NCBI GenBank assembly: GCA_040797845.1
Contig: JBFNFA010000005.1
Location: forward strand, 62,001-126,000
Direction of reading: 5' to 3'
Origin: Clostridium_AW sp040797845
Lineage (GTDB): Bacteria; Bacillota; Clostridia; Clostridiales; Clostridiaceae
Length of the DNA stretch: 64,000 nucleotides
In this document: piece after piece, positions 32,508-40,659 of the stretch
How positions within the stretch are numbered: the stretch's first letter is position 1
How the letters are laid out: every line of letters starts with the position of its first letter
The notes under the pieces: model-generated
The model's database searches: none
What the model was told of the DNA's origin: nothing
What the model saw: the letters and a program-made list of their open reading frames with translations, nothing else
Program-made: the position numbers and the translations under genes

Positions 32508-34748
32508 ATGAAGGATTTTGAATGGAAGCTTGAAAAGGAATGGTTGCAGGAGGTGCTTCAAGAGGTTCAAAAACAGTATAATGAAAAACATGATCTTAAA
32601 GAAAAGTTTAAAAAGGATGCCCTTGAAACACAACGGGAACTATGGAATGATGTAGGATCTGTTTCCATAGCCAATGGATTAGAGCAGGTTGCAGACTTTA
32701 TGGGATTTATCAATACCATGAAAATACAGAAGAGAAGCCACGAGTTCACAAAAAAACTTGAGGAAAAATACGAGAGAATGCTCATATCACCCTACTTTGG
32801 AAGGATGGACTTTATTGAAAATGGAGAGGATGAAGCTGAAAAGTATTACATCGGAATCTCAAATCTTATTAATGATAATTATGATTTTCTCGTATACGAC
32901 TGGAGAGCACCGGTTTCTAGCATGTTTTATGATTACGAAATCGGAGAAGCCAACTATAAATGCCCTGAAGGAACGGTAAATGGGAAGCTTACACTGAAAA
33001 GACAGTACAAAATTAATAATGGTGAAATTAAGTATATGTTTGACAGCAATCTTAAGATAGACGATGAAGTGTTGCAGGATATCTTGAGTAAAAGCGCCGA
33101 TAGTAAGATGAAGGCAATAGTAACAACTATTCAAAGAGAGCAAAATAAAGTAATTCGTAATGAGGAGTATAAAAATTTGATTGTGCAAGGACCTGCTGGA
33201 AGTGGAAAAACCTCTGTTGCTCTTCATAGAATTGCCTATCTATTATATAAGCATAGGGATAAAATAACACCTCAAAATATAGTAATATTCTCTCCAAATG
33301 ATGTTTTTAATGATTATATTTCTAATGTATTGCCCCAGCTTGGAGAAGATAATATGTGTCAGACCACATTTAAGGAATATATGCACAAGGCCTTAGACAA
33401 TGAGCTTATAAAGGAAAACTATTCTGAGATGATGGAGTATATTCTTGTTTCTAAGAAGGATGATTCCTACCAAAAGAGAATAAACAATATAAAATTTAAG
33501 TCTTCTATGGAGTTTATAGATGTATTAAAAGCGTATGTATGTTACCTAGAAAAAATGGATAGAAATTTTACAGATATTATTTTCAGAGGGAATTTGATAA
33601 TCTCATCTAAGGATATAGAAAAATTATTTTTTGAAGATTATGTAAAGCTTCCACTTAAAAGAAGGCTTCAAAAGATAAGAGAAAGAATCTTGTTCCTAAT
33701 GAAGCCTTATGAAAAATATTGGGTAAAAGAAGAAGCTGAAGAGCTTAGGGATTCAGGGAACTATATAGATAATGTAGAAATTATGGAGCGCAGTATAAAC
33801 ATTGTAAAGGATGAAATAAAGGATATATATCATGAAATCAATAGAATGACAGACCTTGATTTAGTGGATGCTTATAAAAAGCTTTTTGAAAACCTGGAGT
33901 TTTTCTTAAAAAAATCAAATACTGAATACCATGAGAAAAATATTGATGAGATCAAAAACTATACTTTAGAAATCTTAAGAACAGGAAAACTTAACTATGA
34001 GGATCAGCCACCCCTTTTGTATCTAAAAGGTGCCTTAGGAGACTTGCCCAAAACCTCAGAAATTAAATATGTTATTATTGATGAAGCCCAGGACTATACA
34101 CCGCTACAGTATGAAATCTTTTATCAGCTTTTCAACCATGCCAATATGACTATACTAGGGGATTTACATCAATCCATCAATCCATTCATGAACGTAGGAG
34201 ATTATAGTAATATCTCCAATGTATTCCCAGAGGATAATACATGTATAATAAATTTAACCAAGAGCTACAGATCCACAATGGAAATTACTGAGTTTTCAAG
34301 AAGGATACTTAACAAGGAGATTACTGATGAGTGGGTAGAAAGAAGTGGAGATAAGCCTTTAGTCCTTGGCTTTCCAGATGAAGAGTCTATAAAAGAAAGA
34401 CTTCTAAAGGATATAAAAATATATAAGGATAAAGGCTACAAATCTATTGGCATCATAACAAGAACTGTAAAGGAAGCACAAGAGGTACACAGTTTCTTAA
34501 AAGACAAGATTCATGTTAAAGCCATAATGAAGGATGATGATGAATATGTGAGTGATACCTTGGTAATCCCCGCTTATCTTGCTAAGGGATTAGAATTTGA
34601 TGTGGTGCTGATATATAATGCAGGGGATGAAAATTACAGTGACCAAGAGGAAAAGTTATTGCTTTATACTGCATGTACTAGGGCACTTCATGTTTTACGC
34701 ATATACTATTCAGGAAAGGTTACGCCTTTGCTAGCAGGAAGTTATTAA
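32508..34748 (+). CDS. helD: HelD-like RNA polymerase-associated helicase
   Basis: A 746-residue UvrD/Rep-superfamily ATPase. The long N-terminal coiled coil (residues 1-90) is the HelD arm that enters the polymerase secondary channel. Walker A is VQGPAGSGKTS (about 226-236), Walker B VIIDEAQDYT, motif III GDLHQSI, and the C-terminal motifs are LAKGLEFDVVLI and LLYTACTRAL. HelD recycles stalled or inactive RNA polymerase, and some actinobacterial forms (HelR) give rifampicin resistance. ATG 32508 follows GTAAGGAGGGG. Its 3' 220 nt are duplicated downstream at 35923-36144. Confidence 0.92.
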   Translation: MKDFEWKLEKEWLQEVLQEVQKQYNEKHDLKEKFKKDALETQRELWNDVGSVSIANGLEQVADFMGFINTMKIQKRSHEFTKKLEEKYERMLISPYFGRMDFIENGEDEAEKYYIGISNLINDNYDFLVYDWRAPVSSMFYDYEIGEANYKCPEGTVNGKLTLKRQYKINNGEIKYMFDSNLKIDDEVLQDILSKSADSKMKAIVTTIQREQNKVIRNEEYKNLIVQGPAGSGKTSVALHRIAYLLYKHRDKITPQNIVIFSPNDVFNDYISNVLPQLGEDNMCQTTFKEYMHKALDNELIKENYSEMMEYILVSKKDDSYQKRINNIKFKSSMEFIDVLKAYVCYLEKMDRNFTDIIFRGNLIISSKDIEKLFFEDYVKLPLKRRLQKIRERILFLMKPYEKYWVKEEAEELRDSGNYIDNVEIMERSINIVKDEIKDIYHEINRMTDLDLVDAYKKLFENLEFFLKKSNTEYHEKNIDEIKNYTLEILRTGKLNYEDQPPLLYLKGALGDLPKTSEIKYVIIDEAQDYTPLQYEIFYQLFNHANMTILGDLHQSINPFMNVGDYSNISNVFPEDNTCIINLTKSYRSTMEITEFSRRILNKEITDEWVERSGDKPLVLGFPDEESIKERLLKDIKIYKDKGYKSIGIITRTVKEAQEVHSFLKDKIHVKAIMKDDDEYVSDTLVIPAYLAKGLEFDVVLIYNAGDENYSDQEEKLLLYTACTRALHVLRIYYSGKVTPLLAGSY

Positions 34749-34900
34749 ATTTAGTTGTGTAAAATAGAAGATAAAAAAGCTATGTGTGAAATGCTCATAG
34801 CTTTTTTGCTATTTGAATAATTTCAAGGCATTGTTAATAAAATTAGTATATGAATATGATATTTTAAGATTGGAGCGAAACTTATGAGTGATGATTATAT
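34525..34900 (+). repeat. Direct repeat, left copy (helD 3' end and downstream DNA)
   Basis: The last 74 codons of helD, its terminator and the following ~90 nt including GCGAAACTTATGAGTGATGA recur almost unchanged at 35921-36377. The right copy has about 90 extra bases before the final block. Confidence 0.85.
34773..34808 (+). terminator. helD terminator
   Basis: AAAAAAGCTATG / CATAGCTTTTTT arms. A near copy occurs at 36170-36204, and a third close relative at 45207-45242. Confidence 0.85.
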
Positions 34901-34948
34901 AATCAAGTCAACAAATTATATAAGAATATAAATCAGGAGGTCACCCAA

Positions 34949-35905
34949 ATGAGAAACGTAATAAAGAAAATAGTTGGTATATTCTTAGCAATAATCGGAA
35001 TGTTCCTGCTCATTGCAGTAGTGCTGATGCTGTTTGAATATATCATTTATGGCTTGCGTATCAATATAAAGATGATTCTTGGCACTGCAATTAGTTTTGC
35101 TTTACTATTTGGAGGCATTTGGCTAGCCTTCAAAAAGCCAGAGGCAAAATCAGCGAAACCACCACGCACCGAAACGGCAACATTGTTCTTTGTCGAACAA
35201 GAGCGTATGATTGGAAAAGAAACCTGGGACTATGTTTTGGCGAATGGTTCTCATATCTGGAAATATAAGGGTGGAAAGTCCTCGGGAAAATATTATCGCA
35301 AGGAAAAAAATGGTCTAATCGCGGTAATCATGCTAACAATCATTGCGATAGTAACGCCGCTGTCATTTGTGACAATCGAAATGCAAAAAAAAGGAATAAA
35401 TCCCGTAGCCCTCCAATGGATTATGACAGGTATTCTGCTTCTGATTACCATCTTAATTACTTTTATCGCTCTTTCTATTGGAAAAAGGACGGGCAGTATG
35501 CGGCTTACGTTTGCACGCGATATGGAAGGACGAATGTATGTGTTTAACTATGCTTCGCAGGCATTTCGAGGGTATATCAAGACGAGCCCTCACATTACCG
35601 GGAGAGCACCATTTGCTGATTTGCTATCTATCGTATTTTTGTTTTACAATAATGAACAGGAAGCAAAGCAGATTGAGCGAATAGACCGTGAGCAGATTAT
35701 TGAAAAAATTATGGCTGAAGGAAAGATTTACCCTTATGGTAACGAAATTATTAAAGTAAAAAAGATTAAACAAGGTATAAACTCCTGTCGTATTTATTAC
35801 ACATTAGCCAGACAGGACGGCAGCGTTTTTCGCACCAGCGTCGTGCTGCCAACGACTTACGCACATTACGAAGAACTGATATTGGCACTGGAGCGATTGC
35901 AATGA
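34949..35905 (+). CDS. Four-helix membrane protein of unknown function, inserted cargo
   Basis: A 318-residue protein. Helices lie at about residues 10-32 and 42-60, then a soluble stretch with a WDYVLANGSHIWKYKGGKSS segment, helices at about 124-142 and 155-178, and a ~140-residue C-terminal domain. Codon use is richer in GC than in its neighbours. It sits exactly between the two copies of the helD tail, so it was brought in by the event that duplicated that tail. ATG 34949 follows CAGGAGGTCACCCAA. Family not recognised. Confidence 0.75.
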   Translation: MRNVIKKIVGIFLAIIGMFLLIAVVLMLFEYIIYGLRINIKMILGTAISFALLFGGIWLAFKKPEAKSAKPPRTETATLFFVEQERMIGKETWDYVLANGSHIWKYKGGKSSGKYYRKEKNGLIAVIMLTIIAIVTPLSFVTIEMQKKGINPVALQWIMTGILLLITILITFIALSIGKRTGSMRLTFARDMEGRMYVFNYASQAFRGYIKTSPHITGRAPFADLLSIVFLFYNNEQEAKQIERIDREQIIEKIMAEGKIYPYGNEIIKVKKIKQGINSCRIYYTLARQDGSVFRTSVVLPTTYAHYEELILALERLQ

Positions 35906-35922
35906 TATAGAGAACTAGCATA

Positions 35923-36144
35923 ATGAAGGATGATGATGAATATGTCAGTGATACCTTGGTAATCCCCGCTTATCTTGCTAAAGGATTAGAATTTGATGTG
36001 GTGCTTATATATAATGCAGGGGATGAAAATTACAACGGTGAAGAAGAAAGGCTGCTGCTTTATACTGCATGTACTAGGGCACTTCATCTTTTATGCGTAT
36101 ACTACTCAGGAAAGGTTACGCCTTTGCTGAACGGAAGTTATTAA
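35923..36144 (+). pseudogene. Duplicated 3' fragment of helD
   Basis: Encodes only the last ~74 residues of HelD (LAKGLEFDVVLIYNAGDENY onward, ending NGSY instead of AGSY) with several silent or conservative differences. No start with a ribosome-binding site is present. Confidence 0.9.
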
Positions 36145-36169
36145 ATTTAGTTCTGTAAAATAGAAGATA

Positions 36170-36205
36170 AAAAAAGCTATGGGTGAAATGCTCATAGCTT
36201 TTTTG
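36170..36205 (+). terminator. Duplicated helD terminator
   Basis: Same arms as at 34773-34808. Confidence 0.8.
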
Positions 36206-36366
36206 CTATTTGAATAATTTCAAGGCATTGTTAATAAAATTAGTATATGAAGATAAATGGCTATTATGAGAATAGATAATATTTATATTTTGTATCTACT
36301 CTTATTGGTGAAGTGACAGAAATTGTGAATTATGAAATATAATATTTTAAGATTGGGGCGAAACTT

Positions 36367-37020
36367 ATGAGTGATGATGATGTTCTAAGGGCAAAAAATA
36401 ATAATACACCACGAGGAATTAGTGAAAATGATAACTCTGATGAAAAGTCTAGAGAGGAACAGATAAATAAAATTATCAATGAATTAAATGATTTAATTAA
36501 TGATATTACAAATTCAAGACAACTAAGTGATGTGGTAATTCAAAGTCAAGCAATAAATTTAGGCCAAGGGACACCCCCAAGTCAGGCTATAACTCAAGGT
36601 GAAACGCCAGCTGAAAGTGAAGGGACACCCACAGGTCAAGGGGCAACTCAAATCCAAGCATCTAATGCTACTACTATAAGTGCAACTATTATTCAAACAG
36701 CTCAAACCTTGGCAGCATTAAATTCAATTAAGACTGAGTTGTGTAGATTGCCATTAGATTTTTGTGAAAGAGAATATATTGCCAACTGTGTTACTCCTTT
36801 AGAGACTGCCATGGAGTTCGTATCAAGAACAGGCTTTGAGTTAGCAACTTCAGTAAGTATTTTAACTACTTCACCAATAGTTCCACGTAAAAAGGGAAAG
36901 CTAAAGGATACAATTCATACAATATATAGTATGAATGAAGATGTTGAGGATATTTATGAGGTGTTGCAAGAGAGATTAGAAAAAATAATTAGGGGAGATA
37001 ACCGCTGTACATTTCTATGA
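36367..37020 (+). CDS. Cysteine-containing helical protein with Q/T-rich linker, unknown family (paralogue 1)
   Basis: A 217-residue protein. An acidic N-terminus is followed by a low-complexity region rich in Gln, Thr, Pro and Gly (about residues 58-100, with repeated GQGTP/GETPAE/GTPTGQG). The conserved C-terminal ~115 residues contain NSIKTELCRLPLDFCEREYI, NCV, ILTTSPIVP and KLKDTI. Three Cys of the core (ELC, DFC, NC) are shared with the next gene. No signal peptide. The linker length difference from the paralogue suggests surface exposure or filament-like packing as in spore-coat proteins, but that is a guess. Confidence 0.7.
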   Translation: MSDDDVLRAKNNNTPRGISENDNSDEKSREEQINKIINELNDLINDITNSRQLSDVVIQSQAINLGQGTPPSQAITQGETPAESEGTPTGQGATQIQASNATTISATIIQTAQTLAALNSIKTELCRLPLDFCEREYIANCVTPLETAMEFVSRTGFELATSVSILTTSPIVPRKKGKLKDTIHTIYSMNEDVEDIYEVLQERLEKIIRGDNRCTFL

Positions 37021-37071
37021 ATTGCATATAGCTAGGTGTAGTAGAAATATTTTATATAGGGGAACAAAGGA

Positions 37072-37539
37072 ATGAATGATGTAAATAATATAATATCAAA
37101 TATTAATTTTGCAAGACAATTAAATGAAGCATTAATGGAAGGTCAGCTATCTACTGAAAGTGACTTAATTATGGATATAACCGAAGCTATTAATAATACA
37201 GATACTATGTTAACTGCTATTAATTCAATTAAGACAGAATTGTGTAGATTACCTTTAAATTTTTGTGAAAGAGAATACATCGAAAATTGTGTTAATCCTA
37301 TATTAATAACATTATTTTTTTTAACATTTACATCATATGAACTGTCTGGTACAGTATTTATATTATCTTATTCACCTATTGTTCCGCCGAAAAAATCAAA
37401 ACTGAAGGATACAATTCGTTTAATATATAATATTAATAAACAATGTGAAGAGCTATATAAGGTGTTGAAAAAGAGGTTAAAGCCATTAATACGGGATAAT
37501 GCAAATTATTGTAAATTTCCATTCCACGACCACCTGTAG
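37072..37539 (+). CDS. Cysteine-containing helical protein, unknown family (paralogue 2)
   Basis: A 155-residue protein sharing NSIKTELCRLPL, FCEREYI, NCV, SPIVPPKKSKLKDTI and a C-terminal Cys with the preceding gene, but lacking its Q/T-rich linker. A hydrophobic stretch ILITLFFLTFTSYEL (about residues 79-93) lies in the core. ATG 37072 follows AAAGGA, 51 nt after the first gene, so the two form an operon. Not a family I recognise. Confidence 0.7.
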   Translation: MNDVNNIISNINFARQLNEALMEGQLSTESDLIMDITEAINNTDTMLTAINSIKTELCRLPLNFCEREYIENCVNPILITLFFLTFTSYELSGTVFILSYSPIVPPKKSKLKDTIRLIYNINKQCEELYKVLKKRLKPLIRDNANYCKFPFHDHL

Positions 37540-37578
37540 GTGGCTTAAACAGCTGCTTACAGGCGGTTGTGTTTTTTT
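37525..37578 (+). terminator. Terminator of the paralogue pair
   Basis: Fourteen-base arms CACGACCACCTGTA / TACAGGCGGTTGTG with one mismatch and one wobble, followed by TTTTTTT. It overlaps the stop codon. Confidence 0.8.
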
Positions 37579-37641
37579 AAGGAATTAACATTGCGTCAAA
37601 TAATTATTAGATTAATATATTAAAGCAAAGGGAGGATGTTT

Positions 37642-38181
37642 ATGTCACTCAAAAATGGTATTTATATTATTACGGGAATTATGGCTTCAGGAAAATCAAC
37701 AATTGCTCAGATGTTAGCAGAACAATTTGATAAAGGTGTTCATGTGCATGGGGATATATTTAGAAAAATGATTGTCAAAGGAAATATCGACATGACCCCT
37801 GAGTATTCCCAAAGTGCTTTAGAACAATTGATGCTTAGATACACAACGGCGGCAAAAGTTGCAGATATGTATTATAAAGCTGGTTTTTCAGTTGTTGTGC
37901 AGGATACTTATTTGGGAAAAGAGGTGAATACTTTTCTTAAGGCATTCGAATCCAGTCCGGTTTACTTTATTACACTAAATCCAAATGTTGAAGCAGTTGT
38001 AGAAAGAGAGAAAAAGCGAAATAAGACAGGTTATACCACATGGGAGGTTGAACCTCTTCATAAGGTATTGATAAATGAAAATCCGAGGATAGGGCTTTGG
38101 ATAGATTCATCAGATTTAACTCCTGAAGAAACACTATCAGAGATCATAAAGCGTGCTGAATCTGAAGCACGCATCGTATAA
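37642..38181 (+). CDS. P-loop kinase (AAA/zeta-like small-molecule kinase)
   Basis: A 179-residue protein with Walker A GIMASGKST (residues 10-18), the substrate-lid region HVHGDIFRKM and a basic lid EREKKRNKTGY. This resembles chloramphenicol phosphotransferase-like, shikimate/gluconate kinase-like proteins. ATG 37642 is chosen because GGGAGG (37630-37635) is 6 nt upstream; ATG 37636 touches the site. It is followed 54 nt later by a PHP phosphatase, a plausible kinase/phosphatase pairing. Confidence 0.78.
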   Translation: MSLKNGIYIITGIMASGKSTIAQMLAEQFDKGVHVHGDIFRKMIVKGNIDMTPEYSQSALEQLMLRYTTAAKVADMYYKAGFSVVVQDTYLGKEVNTFLKAFESSPVYFITLNPNVEAVVEREKKRNKTGYTTWEVEPLHKVLINENPRIGLWIDSSDLTPEETLSEIIKRAESEARIV

Positions 38182-38235
38182 GCAAACAGTTTATGTAATT
38201 TAATAGTAGGTTGAATTACAACAAGGAGGTAAATA

Positions 38236-39039
38236 ATGAGCATTTATACTGATCATCATGTACATACAGAATTCTCTGGTGACTGTAATACCCCAATGGA
38301 AGATATTATAAACAGAGCAATAGAATTGGGATTAAAAGAAGTAATATTTACAGATCATGTAGACTTTGATTATCCAAGTAATGAAATACACTTTGAAATA
38401 GATTATGAAGTATACATGAAAAAAATTGAGAAGCTTAGAGAACAACATAAAAAAATTGATATTTTACTCGGAGTTGAAATAGGGTATCAATATCATTTGA
38501 ATAGTAGAATTAACGAGTTATTGAATGCATATCCATTTGATTTTGTAATATGTTCAATACATGCTTTAGAAGGAGTAGAGCTTGATAAAGGGGATTTGTT
38601 TAAAACAAGGACTCAGGAGGAAGGGTATAGGACATATTTGGAAAGTTTGAAGTACACAATAGAGAATTTTCATAATTGTGATGTATATGGACATTTAGAT
38701 TTTATAGTAAGATACGGTAATTTTAATAACAAAGTATTAAGGTATCAAGATTATAAAGATATTATAGATGAAATATTATGTTTGATTATAAGTAAAGGAA
38801 AAGGGATTGAGCTTAATACCTCAGGATTAAGATATAATCTTAATTCTATGCATCCTAATAGAGAAATACTTGAAAGATATTTTGAACTAGGAGGAAGGAT
38901 TATCACCATAGGTTCAGATGCCCATACTTTAAAAGATTTATGTTCAAATTTTCATATAGCAATAGAGGAACTTAAAGAAATTGGGTTTAAAGAAATTACA
39001 ACATTTAAAAACAGAAAACCAAAATTTATAAAAATATAA
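38236..39039 (+). CDS. PHP-domain phosphatase (histidinol-phosphatase family)
   Basis: A 267-residue PHP protein. Metal sites: DHHVHTEFSGD (residues 6-16), FTDHVDF, GVEIGYQYH, CSIHAL, YGHLDFIVRYG and GSDAHTL near the end. This is the HisJ/HisK-type trinuclear phosphoesterase. No other his genes are nearby, so a different phosphate ester may be the substrate. ATG follows AAGGAGGTAAATA. Confidence 0.88.
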   Translation: MSIYTDHHVHTEFSGDCNTPMEDIINRAIELGLKEVIFTDHVDFDYPSNEIHFEIDYEVYMKKIEKLREQHKKIDILLGVEIGYQYHLNSRINELLNAYPFDFVICSIHALEGVELDKGDLFKTRTQEEGYRTYLESLKYTIENFHNCDVYGHLDFIVRYGNFNNKVLRYQDYKDIIDEILCLIISKGKGIELNTSGLRYNLNSMHPNREILERYFELGGRIITIGSDAHTLKDLCSNFHIAIEELKEIGFKEITTFKNRKPKFIKI

Positions 39040-39076
39040 ATTATGGAGTTTTTTAAGAGACAAGAGGAATTTGACA

Positions 39077-39202
39077 ATTTTACTTAATACAGTAGCCAGA
39101 CTTAATATTGAGAATGTTGATGTAATAATTTCTGATGAAGAAGCTCCTAATGAATGGAGTAATAGCTTGAATGAATATGAAATTGATTGGATTAAAGCAT
39201 AA
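39077..39202 (+). pseudogene. C-terminal fragment of an unidentified gene
   Basis: Forty-one readable codons (TVARLNIENVDVIISDEEAP onward to DWIKA) end in TAA with no start. Followed by a terminator at 39231-39262, so it is the tail of a lost gene. The rest of the 39.04-39.40 kb gap holds nothing coding. Confidence 0.5.
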
Positions 39203-39230
39203 AGAGTTAAATTGGGCTAATTATATTGTT

Positions 39231-39262
39231 AAAAAGCTGTAGGTAAAACTACAGCTTTTTAG
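39231..39262. terminator. Bidirectional terminator
   Basis: AAAAAGCTGTAG / CTACAGCTTTTT, 12-bp perfect arms. Confidence 0.85.
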
Positions 39263-39399
39263 TATATAGAAATATCAAAAATTAAAATATCAATTTATAA
39301 ATTATTCTACAAATTAGTCTAATAGAAGGCTAGTACACAGTTTGAGTCAAATAATTTATATTGGGTGAAAAATATCATATATGGCTTTGAAATTTGATA

Positions 39400-40398
39400 T
39401 TAGTATCTAAGTAGTATACATGAAGCAACTACGCCAGCTCCAACTGTCCATAAAATAATATAATCTCCACGTTTAAGGTCACCCTTTGAAACAGAATCTG
39501 TTAAGGCCATAAATGGGCTTGTAACACCTGTATATCCAAATCTGTCACCTACGAATGGAAATTTGTGTTCTGGTTCTTCTAAAGTCTCTCTTATCATATC
39601 AATGTTTTTCTTTGCAAATTGAGATAAGCAATATAATTTAACATCATCTTTATTTAGATTATTTCGACCTAGTATTTCATTTATTGAATCAACAGAACTT
39701 GCAAATGCCTCATCTGTATTAAAATCTATCCATTCAACTATTCTATTATCTCTTGGTGTATCTTCATCTATTGGCAATACCTTAGAAAAGCCTTCAGGAG
39801 GAAAATTTATATAGCAGCTAAGTGAGCTATCCACGTAAGATGAACTATCTATGAAATCTGATATATTATCATCAGTGTTTTCTAGTAAAACAGCACATGC
39901 AGATTCTCCAAAATTAGCATAAGTAATGGCTTCTGATCTTCTTGAATATCTATTTAATAAATCTGAACCTACAAGTAAACTATATTTAATTTTGTTATTG
40001 CTTTTCATTGTTCTACAGACTTGATCCATTGCAATGATCATTCCTGCACAATTACCATTCATATCATATGCACCTGCATTCTTAGCTAAACCTAAAGCGT
40101 TATGAATTTTAACAGCATTTGTAGGAGATAGATATTCTGGGCTAGTAGATACAAATACAATTAAATTTATATCTTTTACATCTATATTTGCAGTTCGTAC
40201 TACTTTTTTACAAGCTTCTATAGCCATAGTTAAAGAATTTTCATGAAAATCTTCAGAAATATATCTCTGATTTCTTCCAGTAATATTTAATAGCCCTGAA
40301 ATATCTACGTCTTGATTAAAAAAATGCTTCAAAAAATATTCATTGGAATAATTTGTTTTAGGATGGTAATACTCGATGTTTTTAATTTTTATATTCAT
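39400..40398 (-). CDS. Ketoacyl-ACP synthase III homologue lacking catalytic His and Asn
   Basis: A 332-residue thiolase-fold protein. The nucleophile Cys117 (NGNCAGM) is present. The FabH motif HQAN is replaced by LSQFAKKN (Ser259 for His), and the GNTSAAS motif by GYTGVTS (Tyr289 for Asn). Without these it should not catalyse decarboxylative condensation, but a Cys-only enzyme could act as an acyltransferase, as in CerJ-like or other KAS III-derived proteins. ATG 40398 follows GGCGGAGAG. It is alone, with no acyl carrier protein or other fatty-acid gene nearby. Confidence 0.85.
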   Translation of the reverse strand: MNIKIKNIEYYHPKTNYSNEYFLKHFFNQDVDISGLLNITGRNQRYISEDFHENSLTMAIEACKKVVRTANIDVKDINLIVFVSTSPEYLSPTNAVKIHNALGLAKNAGAYDMNGNCAGMIIAMDQVCRTMKSNNKIKYSLLVGSDLLNRYSRRSEAITYANFGESACAVLLENTDDNISDFIDSSSYVDSSLSCYINFPPEGFSKVLPIDEDTPRDNRIVEWIDFNTDEAFASSVDSINEILGRNNLNKDDVKLYCLSQFAKKNIDMIRETLEEPEHKFPFVGDRFGYTGVTSPFMALTDSVSKGDLKRGDYIILWTVGAGVVASCILLRY

Positions 40399-40659
40399 TT
40401 TCTCTCCGCCTTATCTTTATTGTTAAATATACCCATTTATAATTATCGAAGAACATTTCAATAAATTAAGATAATTATATAAAATAATACATTTATCACA
40501 ATAATTGACCTAACAAATGGCTATTTGTACATCTTAGATATAATAAGATGTATATTTATGAAATATAAGGATTAAAAACAAAAAAATATAGTATATGGTA
40601 AAGCTATATAAAAATATTACGAATAATAATAGTATGGCATTGATTAAGGGGGAGTAGTA

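Larger units (their letters stand above)
35921..36377 (+). repeat. Direct repeat, right copy
   Basis: See 34525-34900. It ends in the start codon region of the next gene (ATGAGTGATGATGATG), whose first codons also survive as a stub at the end of the left copy (34884). Confidence 0.85.

Noticed and set aside
32859..33227. 122-codon reverse-strand ORF inside helD
   Set aside because: Shadow of a well-supported HelD frame; no start signal.
32508..34748. Rifampicin resistance by HelR
   Set aside because: HelD homology is clear, but I cannot identify the HelR-specific loop, and no rifamycin-associated promoter element is visible.
39231..39262. R2-related hairpin (CTGTAG / CTACAG)
   Set aside because: It shares six bases of the stem by chance, ends in a T-run, lacks the ATTTATAT box and works well as an ordinary terminator. 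The same holds for the hairpin at 37525-37578.
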